Assembly: GCA_027627225.1 (NCBI GenBank)
Contig: CM051028.1
Location: 27,704,912 to 27,768,911, forward strand
Length of the DNA: 64,000 nt
Origin: Congeria kusceri
Taxonomy: Eukaryota > Mollusca > Bivalvia > Myida > Dreissenidae
Direction of reading: 5' to 3'
Shown here piece by piece: positions 22,700-34,566 of the stretch; position 1 is the first letter of the stretch, and every line of letters starts with the position of its first letter. The position numbers were made by a program, and so were the translations under genes. The notes beneath the pieces were generated by a model. The model was not told where the DNA came from and did not search any database. It worked only from the letters and a program-made list of their open reading frames with translations.

Positions 22700-23415
22700 C
22701 CTCGCTCAGAAAATAACTGCCTTCGAACACATTCACCTTGATGTGAATTTTCAAACTTGCCGAACGTGTTCCACACTTTTCTCCCAGACAGGACAGCTGT
22801 TTAGTCTGGGAGTTAGAATTGACTTTGATGTCGTTGATGTCGTTGTTGTCATGGATATCCACGCCAAAGAAGGACGTGTCCAGATACCGTCTTTCCGGAA
22901 AGTCCAGCATTTCAGAGAATGTTTTGTTCGCCTTGATGTCTTCGTTAAAAAAAGTCATCGAACTTTTCAGTACAAGAAACGGACATTTTCATTACATCAG
23001 CATCAAACTGTTCAGTTCTTTCTCTCAATATGCTTTCAGATCTACAAGTGAAACATGAAACATGTACATGATTTAACTTATAGGCTGCTTCGATTGTTAT
23101 TTCGCTGCATATTAGGGAGCGGCTGAAGTTGACGAATCTGCTCAAGTATGTCATATCACACCTGTTCAGGTCGCGAATGGTATCCAGCAAAGGCTTGGAG
23201 TAGATGAGCGTTGGTTCTGTAATATACCCTATCATGTCGTACAGACTGCCAAGATATTCTTTAATTCGGTTCACGAAAATTTCCTTATAGTTATCCCTTT
23301 TATTAACCGGAGCTTCATCAATAGCTTTTAAGTCGCAAATCCGATTGCTCGTTGACCTCTGAAACTTTTCAACCTCTGCGAGTCTTGTTTTCAAATTTTC
23401 CTGTTTTCCTGCCCT
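22700..23415 (-). CDS. Unidentified internal exon, possibly of a coiled-coil protein
   Basis: On the minus strand an open frame runs from about 23450 through 'NLKTRLAEVEKFQRSTSNR', 'DNYKEIFVNRIKEYLGSLYD' and 'VHVSCFTCRSESILRERT'. It continues in the next frame after an A7 run (22947-22953) with 'EDIKANKTFSEMLDFPERRY' and 'VDIHDNNDINDIKVNSNSQT'. It ends at a good splice donor (G|gtaagac, 22699-22693). The composition is far more codon-like than the flanks and is charged and partly helical. The one-base frame change at the A7 run is either a real disruption or a sequence error. I do not recognise the family. No start codon, upstream exon or downstream exon was located. Confidence 0.45.
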
Positions 23416-23657
23416 GTGTCGACCCCGTGATATAGCATTGTGGGGCTTATGTGTTTGTCAAAGCACGTAGTCCAGTCAATTTACATCTTACCAAACAATT
23501 GTTTACCTGTTAACAAGTTTCATATTCTTTATAATATCATGACTACAACTGTAAAGATTATACTATCGTTAGCTTCGTTTTGTCAGAAAGTTAATATGCG
23601 TGCTGCTGTATGGAACATATTTACCATTTGTTGTATGTTGATGGTTATATTTGTGAC

Positions 23658-23725
23658 ATTCACTTTAGTAGAAAGCACTTACTCTCTTGAAATTCACTTT
23701 AGTAGAAAGCACTTACTCTCTTGAA
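23658..23725. repeat. 34-bp perfect tandem duplication
   Basis: 'attcactttagtagaaagca' plus 'cttactctcttgaa' occurs twice, starting at 23658 and 23692. Confidence 0.93.
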
Positions 23726-24990
23726 AATTTCCACTATTAGCAGAATGCCATTGAGAATGACCGTTTAGTGTCCTGGCACCGTGCTCAATAACAATGATAG
23801 TTCACTGACATCGCCCAAGCCAAATCCTTGAAGAATGTTATTTTATTATTAGGCGTTCAGATTAGTATATTCTGTTTTGTTCTCTACAAACGATTAGCAG
23901 ATGTTTAGAAACGAATTGCAGAACGAGCTATAATTTCGGACAAACATATTCGGATAAATCATTTCAATCCGAATTTCAATGTTTGTTTTCCTTATGTTCA
24001 GTCTTGACTTTTGCTTTTCATCATTAATCAACATAGTAGTAGCAAGGTCATCATCAACAGCATAATTCATATAAACCATTATGATCAAAATATTTCCTAC
24101 AATAAAAAAGAGATGAAAAATAAAAATTATACCAGAGTAATAGGATTTTACCATTAATAAACATGATTTTAACTTGCCCATAAACTGTTTTAGTATAAAA
24201 ATTGTATTGTTTGATTGCTTATTGGAAATAACTGAAATGAATAATAAATATGTATTTTTTTCTGATCTTTGCGAATAATATAACTTAATAATAAGAATAA
24301 CTTATACTATTGGAAAATTAAAATGTGTTAATAAATTGACATAATAATCATCAAATATATAAAAGGAATCAGTCAGTAATACTTCAAGAAAAACACTATT
24401 GAAATATAATGTGCCCTTTTTAACAGTGTCACCGCGCACAAAATGCCCCTTTTCCAAATCAAACGCCATGCCCCTCTGCCCTTCTAGATTAAACACTAAA
24501 CTATTCTACTGATATATGTCTTGCTTAAGCTATGCAGGTATATATGCGTTTTATGAATGTTATCAAGTTATCTATTAAATTAATTATGTTCTCAATTAAG
24601 CAGTCATTAAGTTGTAGGACTTTTGCCCTTTAATAATAAGTTAGACTTTGTATCATTATATTACAACAAGTATTTAATGACCATTTTCGCGTTTGCAGTG
24701 TACGGGTGTTTTTATTGAGAGCCTAGGTAGATAATAACAAATATATTTGTGCTATACAAACAGTTTTAACTTCAGTATATGTGTGTTTATCCGCGGAGGA
24801 ATGAAATAATTTCCAAACAAGCAATATGACCATGTATTCTTTTTATAACTATGTTTAAACTTGGCAATAATATCATCATATTAACTTGCAACACCAAACC
24901 ATTGTATTTTTATACGTGTTTATGCAATGAAATACGTCTACTTTCACTTTAATGCTGTTTATTTTACTTTTACTTCGAACACGTATTACA
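23726..24990. other. AT-rich intergenic sequence
   Basis: No gene supported. ORFs at 23894-24181 and 24302-24496 (minus) are AT-rich, lack splice context and match nothing I know. Confidence 0.4.
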
Positions 24991-24999
24991 AGTGAACAA

Positions 25000-27130
25000 T
25001 TATGGATGAAAATCATGTTACCACATGTATGATACATATGTACAAATATAACCATTTAATTACATAAATAATAACATTTAATATAAAAATGAATTAACAT
25101 TAAAAATAGACATATCCAATGATCAGCAGTCCGATTTCACTCAAGTCACAATAAACAAAAAATAAACAAACACGAGGATATTTATTGTTTCAGCTACCTA
25201 ACGAAACAAAAAATCTGTAACAAAACCCCAAAACAAAAAAACAGAAAAATCAACAGATTTTTTTATTCAATGTAGCACACATTTTACATTCATGGACCTA
25301 TTCATCTTCAAATGAACTATTTGGTTTTACAATTTATTTATCCACATACGTATTATATTATGTTTTTATTTGAGTGGGCTCTCTTTCCTTTTCTTTGAAA
25401 GATTTTTAATGATCTCTTTGTTGATGTGAAGCGTGTAACACAATGACATTCAGTATGAAAGTCTCAATGTTTTGCAGACATAACTTATTGTAGTTTGAAT
25501 GGATAATGGATATCGATACTCTCAACTTATGCATGTATATAATGTATTTAAATAGTTGAATGCGCTCTCAATTTGCAATACACACAATATTTATTTCATC
25601 ATACTATGCTTATAAAAAGACACTTGTCAAGATTAATAATGTGTATTTAACTACTTCAATGCGGTGTTAATTGTATAATCCACATTTTAACAATGTTATT
25701 ACAACGAAGAATCATGTTATAATAAAAATCCAAAGTGAAATGCAATACTTTTGAGAAAACCTAACACTGAACATCTCAAATATCCCTATGATCAAGCTAC
25801 TTGTGATATTGAGGTGTAGAACCAGTGTTCAACAGAAAATATGTTATTATTTATCAACATAATTGACAGTTCTGGATGATAATTTTCTATCAAAGCTCGC
25901 AGACATGAAACGGATAAAACAAAATGATGAAGCACATAAGAACTGGGGAAAAGACAAGCGTTTGCATGATCAACGAACAGAAAACTATATAAAAAAAAAA
26001 GTATTTAAAATAAATTGCTTTAGTCTGTTACAGATATTGTATGGAGGCAACTTCAACACCAGTATTGGTACATAAAGTATATAAATGATTATCAAGCACC
26101 ATAACATGGTCGACGGTACACACATATGAAAAGAACACAATCTTGTATTTTTTGGAAAATATGTTTCAAGTAGCAACAAAATGTTGAATCGCTAAGACAA
26201 ACAGATATAAAAACAAAACAAATTATTATTGTTTGGACATAGGTTTCCAGTTTAATTGGAACTCGATCACGCCTAAAAATCGCGGTCTTAAATGAAAATG
26301 TCTCTACGTTGTGCAACGTTTATCAGTGGCGCGCATGCCATTCATATCGATTTATTCTACTACTACTATATTTCCGTGCCCGCGAAACTGTCACCGATAA
26401 CCACTGTTTATATATTATATACATTCCTCAACTCTTTATAAAAGGTCATCGTATTTAACAATGCCTTTATTCTATGTAAATAAATGTTTGCAAGTGCTAT
26501 TGTCGACCTATCGTCGATACACCCCTTTCAGCTGAAATAAAAGCTACATGTATAAAGCAGTACTTTTCCCTAATGTTTATGTTCAAAGACAACTAATATA
26601 TTGTTGTTTTATTTTTAATAGTGTTATTAGTAATTTAACCAATGGTAAAAATATGTTCTTAATAATCTGATAGCCATGGTAAAAACAAAGTCTGAATGAA
26701 ACATCCATTCGCAAAATCAAAGGCCTCGAAAGATTTTGTTCATTCGTTTACCTTTCAATTATGATACATGTGTGCGTGTATTTTATCAGTAATAAACGAG
26801 CTCAAATCATGTTGGAAACTATTGAAACCAAGAGATATCAAGAGATTTCTATTTACTTACACACCTTAAAAATGTTATATATCGTTTTTACATTATGGTT
26901 TAGTATTAAAGTTGTAAAAAACATATAGTCTTACCTAAGGACGACATGAATAAGGTCAGTGCTTTGATTACACGTTGAGATGACGTCAAACCTTAAATAC
27001 CACGACCAGTGAACTAATCTGCGTCGATTATGAACGCGCTGTTCACGTATCCTTTTAGAATCGCGCGTGCATACAGTACTTTTGATTGTTCTGAAACATT
27101 TTCCACGGCGTTGAGCAATGTATGGATTAA
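25000..27130. repeat. Diverged duplicated block A (pairs with 32.08-33.6 kb)
   Basis: Shared landmarks with block B: 'ttacataaataata', 'aaaaatagacat', 'atcagcagtc', 'cacaataaac', 'gaggatatttatt-tttcagctac', 'catgaaacggataaaa', 'tattgtatgga-gcaactt' and 'ggaaactattgaaaccaa', in the same order and orientation. The blocks are heavily diverged with many indels. Confidence 0.7.
26961..27112 (+). promoter_or_regulatory. CRE-containing promoter-like module, copy A
   Basis: Contains a perfect cAMP-response element palindrome TGACGTCA (26981-26988) and a TATA-like 'ttaaatacca' 5 bases downstream of it. A CpG-containing stretch then leads to 'aatcgcgcgtgcatacagta' and 'cttttgattgttctgaaa'. The same arrangement occurs at 30015-30170. 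Whether a transcript starts here is inference; no gene was recognised on either side. Confidence 0.4.
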
Positions 27131-27900
27131 GAGGATTTGTTTCAGAAAGCCTAGACTAAGGCTGTGCTCAAGATCATGCAAAATAACGGTACTCTTAAAC
27201 ATCCATTGGACGGTAACAAACCGGGTAGGCGTGTTATACAGCCAACTGGAGTTGTCACTCCGCCCTAAATATCCGGGCGCAAGTCAGCATTTAGCTGACC
27301 GTGGACTGTTCCAAGTTATTGGTAAGATAATACCCGATCTGAAAAATAGAATTGTCCAGTTTGGCTTCCACTAATAGTATTCCACCCAACAATCATTAAG
27401 GATTATTTCCTGTTATTTCTTTGGCAAGTGCATCACAAGCATTATAATATATTTTGTACATACCTGTACCTGGCACAGACGCGAGCAAAAGGAGCCAGGC
27501 GCGGTGGTGTCCAAAACTATTCAGCAACACATTTTTTGCATTATTGAGATAGTTCAATCGCGTGATATGTATAGAAAGTAAGAACGGGTACTAGGCAGCT
27601 GTGTAACAGAAATATGAAAAAGATATATTAATTACATGTTGCGATGATATGATGGGCGTTTTGACAGATTTTGGAATGGCGCTTTCTGACAAACGACATT
27701 TTCCCCGTTGCCCTTTATCAGAAAGTACCACATATCACGTGTGATTTACTAACAATAAGTTGACGAAAGAACATATCATGATATTGGAAACCAAGCAATA
27801 GTAAGGTTTAAAAAAAAAAGTATTGACAATTTTTTTTGGCATACGGCGTTTCCGCCTCTTCTAAAATCGCCAATGTAAGGTATTCTTGACGGGAAAATGT
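27130..27900. other. Intergenic sequence, no gene supported
   Basis: ORF 27030-27374 (+) crosses the CRE module edge and shows no recognisable family. On the minus strand near 27530-27470 a hydrophobic run 'RAWLLLLASVPG' looks signal-peptide-like but has no in-frame ATG and no supported partner exon. Confidence 0.35.
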
Positions 27901-27904
27901 TTAC

Positions 27905-28147
27905 TCTTGATATTGAGAACAAGAGGACCATCAGGGCCAGACGCTCTACGGGCCCCAGGACAAGGCTGTTTTGGACCAGAAGCATCACTGTAACAATGTT
28001 CGAACAGGACTCTAAATCAAGGTCAGACACCAAATAAAAAAGACTCACCTCTTTGTATTACTTTTAGTAGTTTTGGACAAGAAAATCTTTTGACGTGTTT
28101 TCCTATTTAAAGTCTTATATAACATGTTGAGCCCCGGAGCAGGTTTG
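27905..28147. repeat. Fragment of a dispersed bivalve repeat
   Basis: 'gaacaagaggaccatcaggg' and 'aatcaaggtcagacacc' resemble a repeat that is abundant in bivalve genomes as I recall it. It runs into the 33-bp minisatellite. Boundaries uncertain. Confidence 0.4.
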
Positions 28148-29590
28148 CACCGACGACACCGCCCATTTTTCAGATTTTGCTGACGACAAAGCCCTGGTTT
28201 TCATTTTTTACCGCCGCCGACTACGCCCCTTTATCAGTTTTTACCGCCGACATCGCCCAATTTTTCACTTTGTACAGACGACACCGCATATTTTTCAGTT
28301 TTTACCGGCCACATTGACCACTTCTTCAGCTTGTATCGACGTCACCGCCCACTTTTCAGCTTGCACCTACGACACCCGGGTTTTCATTTTTTACCGCCGG
28401 CAACGCCCCTTTATCAGTTTATACCGCCGACATTGCCCAAATTATATTTTGTACCAACGACATCGCCCACTTTTTCAGTCTGTACCGACGACATCTCCCA
28501 TTTTTTCAGATTTTGCTGACGACAACGCCCAGGTTTTCAATATTTACCGCCGACAACGCCCTTTTTCAGTTTTTACCGGCGACATCGCCCACTTTTCAGT
28601 TTGCACCGACGACACCGCCCTCTTTTCAGATTTTGCTGACGACAAAGCCCTGGTTTTCATTTTTTACCGCCGAGAACGCCCCTTTATCAGTTTTTACCGC
28701 CGACATCGCCCAATTTTTCACTTTGTATCGACGACACCGCCCACTTTTTCACTCTGTACCGATGACATCGCCCATTTTTTCAGATTTTGCTGACGACAAA
28801 GCCCAGTTTTTCAATTGTTACCGTCGACAAAGCCCCTTTTTCATTATTTACCGACGACATCGCCCACTTTTTCAGTTTGTACCAACGTCACCGCCCACTT
28901 TTCAGTTTGCACCGACGACACCGCCCATTTTTTCAGATTTTGCTGACGACAATGCCCAGGTTTTCAATATTTACCGCCGACAACGCTCTTTTTCAGTTTT
29001 TACCGGCGACATCGCCCACTTTATCAGTTTGTACTGACGTCACCGCCCACTTTTCAGTTTGTACCGACGACACCACCCATTTTTTCAGATTTTGCTGACA
29101 ACGCCCAGGTTTTCAATATTTACCGCTGACATCGCCCACTTTTTCAGTTTGTACTGACGTCACCGCCCACTTTTCAGTTTGCACCTACGACACCGCCCTT
29201 TTTTCAGATTTTGCTGACGACAAAGCCCTGGTTTTCATTTAACAACGACATCGCCCACTTTTTCAGTCGAACAGACGACATCGCCCATTTTTCAGTTTTT
29301 ACATGCGACGTCGCCCACTTTTTTAGTTTCTACCGACATCACCGCCCCCTTTTCAGTTTGCACCGACGACACCGCCCATTTTTTCAGATTTTGCTGACGA
29401 CAAAGCCCTGGTTTTCATTTTTTACCGTCGACAATGCCACTTTATCAGTTTTTACCGCCGTTTTTGCCCATTTTTTCACTTTGTACCGACGACATCGCCA
29501 ACTTTTTCAGTCGTACAAACGACATCGCCCATTTTTTTCAGATTTTCCTGACGACAACGCCCACATTTTCAATATTTACCGCCGAGATGT
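28140..29590. repeat. Minisatellite, ~33-bp unit, ~44 copies, with higher-order variants
   Basis: The basic unit is 'tttcagtttgtaccgacgac' followed by 'atcgcccac'. At least five variant monomers recur ('attttgctgacgac', 'ggttttcaatatttaccgcc', 'cctttatcagtttttaccgc' and others), giving irregular higher-order blocks of 4-10 units. It is much richer in C and G than the surroundings. Because the unit is near 33 bp, long ORFs (28314-28793, 28513-29037, 29211-29771) run through it in several frames. These are by-products of the repeat and not supported genes. Confidence 0.93.
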
Positions 29591-30014
29591 AGAGAAAGAG
29601 TTCGTTAACATCAGAATTTTGACTCGTATAACCTTATGTAGCACGGAAAAGTTGGCCTCTGGTATTCGTTTACTTTATTACCCTTATTTAACTGTTGATT
29701 TATTTCCTGTATATGAATACAAATCCTTGTGTATTGTGTGCTGTGTGTTGGTTGCTATTATAACGACCTGACAATTTGTAGTATTATCTGCATGTACGCT
29801 GTAATTAAATTATATTGCAAATATGTTTCCGCTAACATTTTCCAAAGTATTTTATGTTAAAAGATTCTTTAAATTTTATACTGGATTTATAACACAGATT
29901 TCCGTTTATATAAAGTCTCAACCTTCAATTTCCATGTGTGTTGGTTACCGGTATTAACATTTGAAACGACTGAGCTGTGCCCAATGTTACGCAATAGCGA
30001 AAAACTCCAGAATT
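29591..30014. other. Intergenic sequence
   Basis: Nothing recognised between the minisatellite and the second CRE module. Confidence 0.4.
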
Positions 30015-30170
30015 CTGTGCTTTGAGTGGAGATGACGTCAAGCCTTTTATACCACGCCCGAACATTTACGAGTCTATATCGCTCACGGAATACGAATGCC
30101 GTGCCGCCCCGACGTGCCCCGTTTCAATCGCGCGTGCGCGCAACACTTTTGATTGTTCTGAAATACAGAT
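30015..30170 (+). promoter_or_regulatory. CRE-containing promoter-like module, copy B
   Basis: TGACGTCA at 30033-30040 followed by 'agccttttataccacgccc' (TATA-like), then a CpG-rich stretch, 'caatcgcgcgtgcgcg' and 'acacttttgattgttctgaa'. Colinear with 26961-27112. Conservation is strongest in the CRE/TATA block and the distal 'tcgcgcgtgc' block. Confidence 0.42.
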
Positions 30171-30424
30171 ATTTTAAATATTCTGGTGTTACAATTCGGC
30201 CCTTCTTTAAGAAAGTATATCAAAAATGCAAGTGGTCACTAGCACGATCAACTGTTATAAATGATATACGTGTATGTATGTGTGCTTAACAGGTTATATT
30301 TTGTGTGCATCCGGGGAGTGTCCCATATGCCCTACCTAATTAAGACAGATCGGAAAGATATTATATAATTTGAATAATAGCAAAAATTCTCAGTTATTAT
30401 TATTTGAAATATATTTTAAGATTT

Positions 30425-30570
30425 GGTGTGGCATTGCGCTGTGGAGGGGGGCAGTACCGACAGTAAACTTAACTGTGGTGGCCACCAACCAAACTAGGGT
30501 GCTTGGGAACGTAGAATTGAACACCTATGGCCGCAGTAAGAAGTGAGTATGCCAACCACTGTGCTAGCAA
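30425..30570 (-). repeat. tRNA-derived SINE-like sequence
   Basis: On the minus strand 'tagcacagtggttggcatac' resembles Pol III box A, and 'ataggtgttcaattctacgt' resembles box B (consensus GGTTCGANTCC) at normal spacing. A CG-richer tail with 'gttggtggccaccacagtta' follows. It does not fold as an intact tRNA, so I call it SINE-derived. Boundaries uncertain. Confidence 0.55.
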
Positions 30571-30715
30571 ACAGCCCAACTGATAATGTGACATATATGC
30601 CAATGATATATAAAGTTTTATATATAGTAGCGGACAGACCATATATGAGTAGTAAGTAGTGAGTCAAGATCAAACCTTGGTATAAGCGTGGTAGCAGAAA
30701 AATGTTATCATGCAC

Positions 30716-31314
30716 GTAAACTTTTGTCTTTATTAAATCTTAAAAATACAAGCATTCTACCAGATCACATATTTTTACATAATATGTGTGTAATATTGTA
30801 TGAGTACAAACCATGGGTATATCAAGCATGATTTACAGCAAAAAGCTTGATAATTTGTCAAGTAAATTAAAATCTTTATTTCTTAGTCATTTATTTAATA
30901 ACCTGGGACAAATTTGCAAGGGTAATGTTCTATTTCGTTTTATAATAAATTTTCAAATAAAGGACTGTGTGCAGAAAAATCAACTTTGCTAGTTTTTATG
31001 AATATAAAAAACACCAATGTTGTTCTAAAGTTTATTCATAATGTAAGTACATACCCTACACATTGACGGTAGTAACTCCCAATAAGTAAATAAATTTAAA
31101 ATGTTTTTGAAGCACAAATAACTTTCTCTTATATAAGGTGGTTCTCATTTGAAATAACACAAATCTGACGCAAAAACCTGGAATGTTTCAAAAGCATAAC
31201 TCTACAGAATGGATTTTATATTAAAAAAATCTTACAAATATTGTTTAAACAAGGTTATACAATAGCCTTAATTTAGAATACACTTACACACATGAACAAC
31301 TGCTGTACAGGATT
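30716..31314. other. AT-rich intergenic sequence
   Basis: Nothing recognised. Confidence 0.45.
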
Positions 31315-31318
31315 TTAA

Positions 31319-31785
31319 GGGCCTTGTTCACAGATTTGCATAGTTTTGAAAACTGTCATTAATGTCTTAACTGCAAAAACTAAAGCAGTTGAACTAGCCA
31401 AAAATAAATATTATATAAACAAAAACATAGTAATCAAAAGATTAGCCTTCATCCGGAACTCGAACCTACGATGCCGGGTTCAAAAGTCTATTGCACTAAT
31501 CACTCGACCATGCTGACTTATATACAATATCATAATAGTGAATTTTTATCGCTATTTAAGTGATACACGTGGTTTCCGAAATACCGATAAAAAGCGTGAC
31601 AAACCCTTTAAACTTGATTCCATTTTAATTTAAGATTTTTAATGAACAACACTAAGCTTTCAATATACAATGTATTTCCGTACCAATAGTGTTATTTCAG
31701 CTGTTTATACATAAGTATTTTTCTTATGGAATCTATAAAAAAAAAGTTGGAAAATTGTCAATTTGCCAATCTGTGAACAGGTCCC
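31319..31785. mobile_element. TTAA-flanked inverted-repeat element with tRNA-like core, copy 1
   Basis: The left end 'gggccttgttcacagatttg' and the right end 'aatctgtgaacaggtccc' are inverted copies. TTAA lies directly outside both ends (31315-31318, 31786-31789). The inside is colinear with 49890-50391: a left block with 'atgtcttaact', a tRNA-like block, a middle block with 'atagtgttattt' and a right block 'gaaaattgtcaatt'. The TTAA flanks suggest a piggyBac-like target preference, which is inference. No protein is encoded. Confidence 0.8.
31440..31522 (-). ncRNA. tRNA-like sequence within inverted-repeat element (pseudo-tRNA)
   Basis: On the minus strand 'catggtcgagtgattagtgc' matches box A and 'gtaggttcgagttccg' matches box B. 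A Ser/Leu-like D-arm layout is visible, but the acceptor stem does not pair, so a functional tRNA is unlikely. The Pol III promoter might still work. Confidence 0.5.
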
Positions 31786-31859
31786 TTAAACTTTTAATTT
31801 ATTCTTTGCTATTTCAAACAGGGCATGCTGGGTAATAGATTTCCATAATACTTGCTTTG

Positions 31860-32080
31860 TTAACGGAGCCACTAGTATAAAATAAAAAATTAATTACATT
31901 TACGCCAGTCTATGTCTGAATTTAAACCAAATAAAAAGTGTTAAACAACAACGTTGTTGCGTTAATTATTGATAAATGTAGAAGCAATATGATATAACTG
32001 TTTGAAAACAATCACCAGTTAAAAATGCAAAAAATGTACTAGCAAATAGAGAAAAGATCCACAACAAAACAGAACAGTGT
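31860..32080. other. AT-rich intergenic sequence
   Basis: Nothing recognised. Confidence 0.4.
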
Positions 32081-33600
32081 TGATCAATCTTGACAAAACA
32101 AATTTATGCAACATATCTACAATTATAAACATGTATTTACATAAATAATAATACATTAAATATACAAATTAAAATTATTAACATGTCTACAAAAATAGAC
32201 ATCCAATTATCAGCAGTCATATACTCGAGACACAATAAACACATATAAACGTAAGAATATTTATTTTTTCAGCTATATGTACCTAATTTATCAAATAAGA
32301 ATCCGTAAACAAAATCCCAAAACAAAAAAGAGGAATAATAATTATCGTTCATGGACCCATACATCCTAAAACTAACTGAAACTGGTTTTGGTTTTACAAC
32401 TTGTTTGCATTTATACATTTGTATTATATATTATGCTTTTTAAAGGGCCATTTCCCTTTGTTGAAAGAGGGAATTCTTATGAAGTTGTATGAAGTTGACT
32501 GGTGTGATATGTATAATATAATAACTTTTAAGACAAGTGCCCCAATACGAATATACTTTAATAAGTTATTATGCTGTGAATGCAAAATAATATGTTTCGC
32601 ACATATAATTTCACTGCTAAATGTTCTATCAAACTGACAGAACACACAAGAATCTAAATTTATTCATTATATTCTTAAAGGACACTTACATACTCCAAAT
32701 TTTATTTAAATAAGAAAGCATACATTGAATGCCATTCTGAAGTAGTCTATTATGTGAGGAACTAATGTTCTGTGAAAAATACAATTCCCTTTAAAATGAC
32801 AGAGTATGTTTTGTAAAAGATACCCAAAAGGCACATAGATTAAATCCATCTTCATGTTATCTAGGGGGTGTTGAGCGATTGCCAGAATATTGATGCTGAG
32901 AACATTTATCCCAACTTTTAAAGAGTTCAAAAGATAAAGCATTTACCAGATACTGTAACTGGACTATTCATTTGGGAAGACCAGTTAAACACGTCAACTC
33001 TTTTGATGATTTTGCGCAGGGAGTTGCTTTAACATGGGATGACGTACAATAATTTTTAGAATCCTAAAACTAATTTCCAAATCATCCTTATAATCCAGCT
33101 ACTTGTGATTTGATGGGGTAGAATCAGTGGTCAACAGAAAGAGAGGTAAAAGGTAATTAAATAACATTATATTTTAACACAATTAAATTGATTTTTGTGT
33201 TTTTTTGTCAATGATATTTTTCTGACAAAGCAAACACACATGAAACGGATAAAAAATCAGATAAAATATAACAAAAATGGGAAAACTACAATATCGCTGG
33301 ATCAATTAACAGAAAGCTTTATCAGTATGATTAAAGTATACAGAAGTATTATAAATAGCATGATTGCTGTAGTTTGTTATTGCATATTGTATGGAAGCAA
33401 CTTTATTACCATTTTAGTGATTTTTTTACCATTCACTTCTGATTCAGTTTTGAGTGTATTTCATCAGTAATACATAGCTCTGGTCATTTTGGAAACTATT
33501 GAAACCAACATATTTCTATTTACTAACAGACCTTCAAAATGTTATTTTTAACAAGGTGCTGATATATATATGATTTCATATAAAGATATAAATAACATAT
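32080..33600. repeat. Diverged duplicated block B (pairs with 25.0-27.1 kb)
   Basis: Same order of landmarks as block A, including 'tttacataaataata', 'aaaaatagacat', 'tatcagcagtcat', 'atttattttttcagctat', 'catgaaacggataaaa' and 'ggaaactattgaaaccaa'. ORFs inside both blocks are AT-rich and not conserved with each other, so no gene is supported. Confidence 0.7.
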
Positions 33601-33779
33601 TCTCTTAACCTGGGCCAGCACCAAAATTTAAAAAAAAATGATTTTCATTATTCAATTATTTAAAAATAAACAACAATATGACAGCAGCAATAGTGTAAAC
33701 AAATCAAATCAAGATACGTTAATTAATTAAATTCATGGAAATAATACAACTTATAAAAAAAAATTTGTATGTTGATTTC

Positions 33780-34205
33780 ATGATACTATTAATAGTCAGA
33801 CAAGTTTTCAATCATTCTTTGCTTTACCAAATCATAGCCATTTCTTATCAATGATACTATTAATAGTCAGACAAGTTTTCAATCATTCTTTGCTTTACCA
33901 AATCATAGCCATTTCTTATCAATGATACTATTAATAGTCAGACAAGTGTTCAATCATTCTTTGCTTTACCAAATCATAGCCATTTCTTATCAATGATACT
34001 ATTAATAGTCAGACAAGTTTTCAATCATTCTTTGCTTTACCAAATCATAGCCATTTCTTATCAATGATACTATTAATAGTCAGACAAGTTTTCAATCATT
34101 CTTTGCTTTACCAAATCATAGCCATTTCTTATCAATGATACTATTAATAGTCAGACAAGTTTTCAATCATTCTTTGCTTTACCAAATCATAGCCATTTCT
34201 TATCA
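33780..34205. repeat. Tandem array, 71-bp unit, 6 copies
   Basis: Units start at 33780, 33851, 33922, 33993, 34064 and 34135 with 'atgatactattaatagtcag'. They are almost identical (one t/g difference in copy 3), so the array is young. It lies ~165 bp beyond the likely poly(A) site of the ITPK1 gene. Confidence 0.97.
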
Positions 34206-34369
34206 ACTAAACAACTATTGAAATACTACTACATATTTACATTCTATTTAAATGTATAACTATTTAATCTATAACTGAGTGATTATTAAACGATGAATAA
34301 AACAAATAGTTACTATTATTATGCTATTATTTACATTGAGCTTTACTAACAGTAATGTTGTATGCCATT

Positions 34370-34375
34370 TTTATT
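34370..34375 (-). promoter_or_regulatory. Candidate poly(A) signal of ITPK1
   Basis: AATAAA on the minus strand, 192 bp past the ITPK1 stop codon. It is the first canonical hexamer I see downstream. Use is not proven. Confidence 0.45.
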
Positions 34376-34566
34376 TCGATAAATTTTGATAACATTTAAA
34401 ACTCCGAGTACGGAATTACAACTGTAGCAACATAAACTGAAGAAACACAAAATCAAACAACAACGAACCATTTTTTCTCAACATTTTTGCGAAGTGAAAT
34501 CGACTCAAACATCTGAAGTAGAAAATATATTGTATATAGTACGCATAAGACTATCATGTTGTCATG

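Noticed and set aside
22743..23058. Plus-strand ORFs of 102 and 79 codons
   Set aside because: Antisense shadows of the better supported minus-strand exon ending in a gtaagac donor.
23894..24181. Membrane-like ORF (95 codons, minus)
   Set aside because: AT-rich sequence readily yields Ile/Leu/Phe-rich ORFs; no homology or splice support.
27440..27530. Signal-peptide-like exon on the minus strand ('RAWLLLLASVPG' before a possible donor)
   Set aside because: No in-frame ATG nearby and no partner exon found; hydrophobic runs are common by chance.
28140..29590. Regular direct repeats resembling a CRISPR array or a repetitive secreted protein gene
   Set aside because: The host is an animal genome, there are no unique spacers, monomers blend into one another, and all frames are open by virtue of the 33-bp period.
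31440..31522. Functional tRNA gene
   Set aside because: Boxes A and B are present but the acceptor stem does not pair, and the block lies inside an inverted-repeat element.
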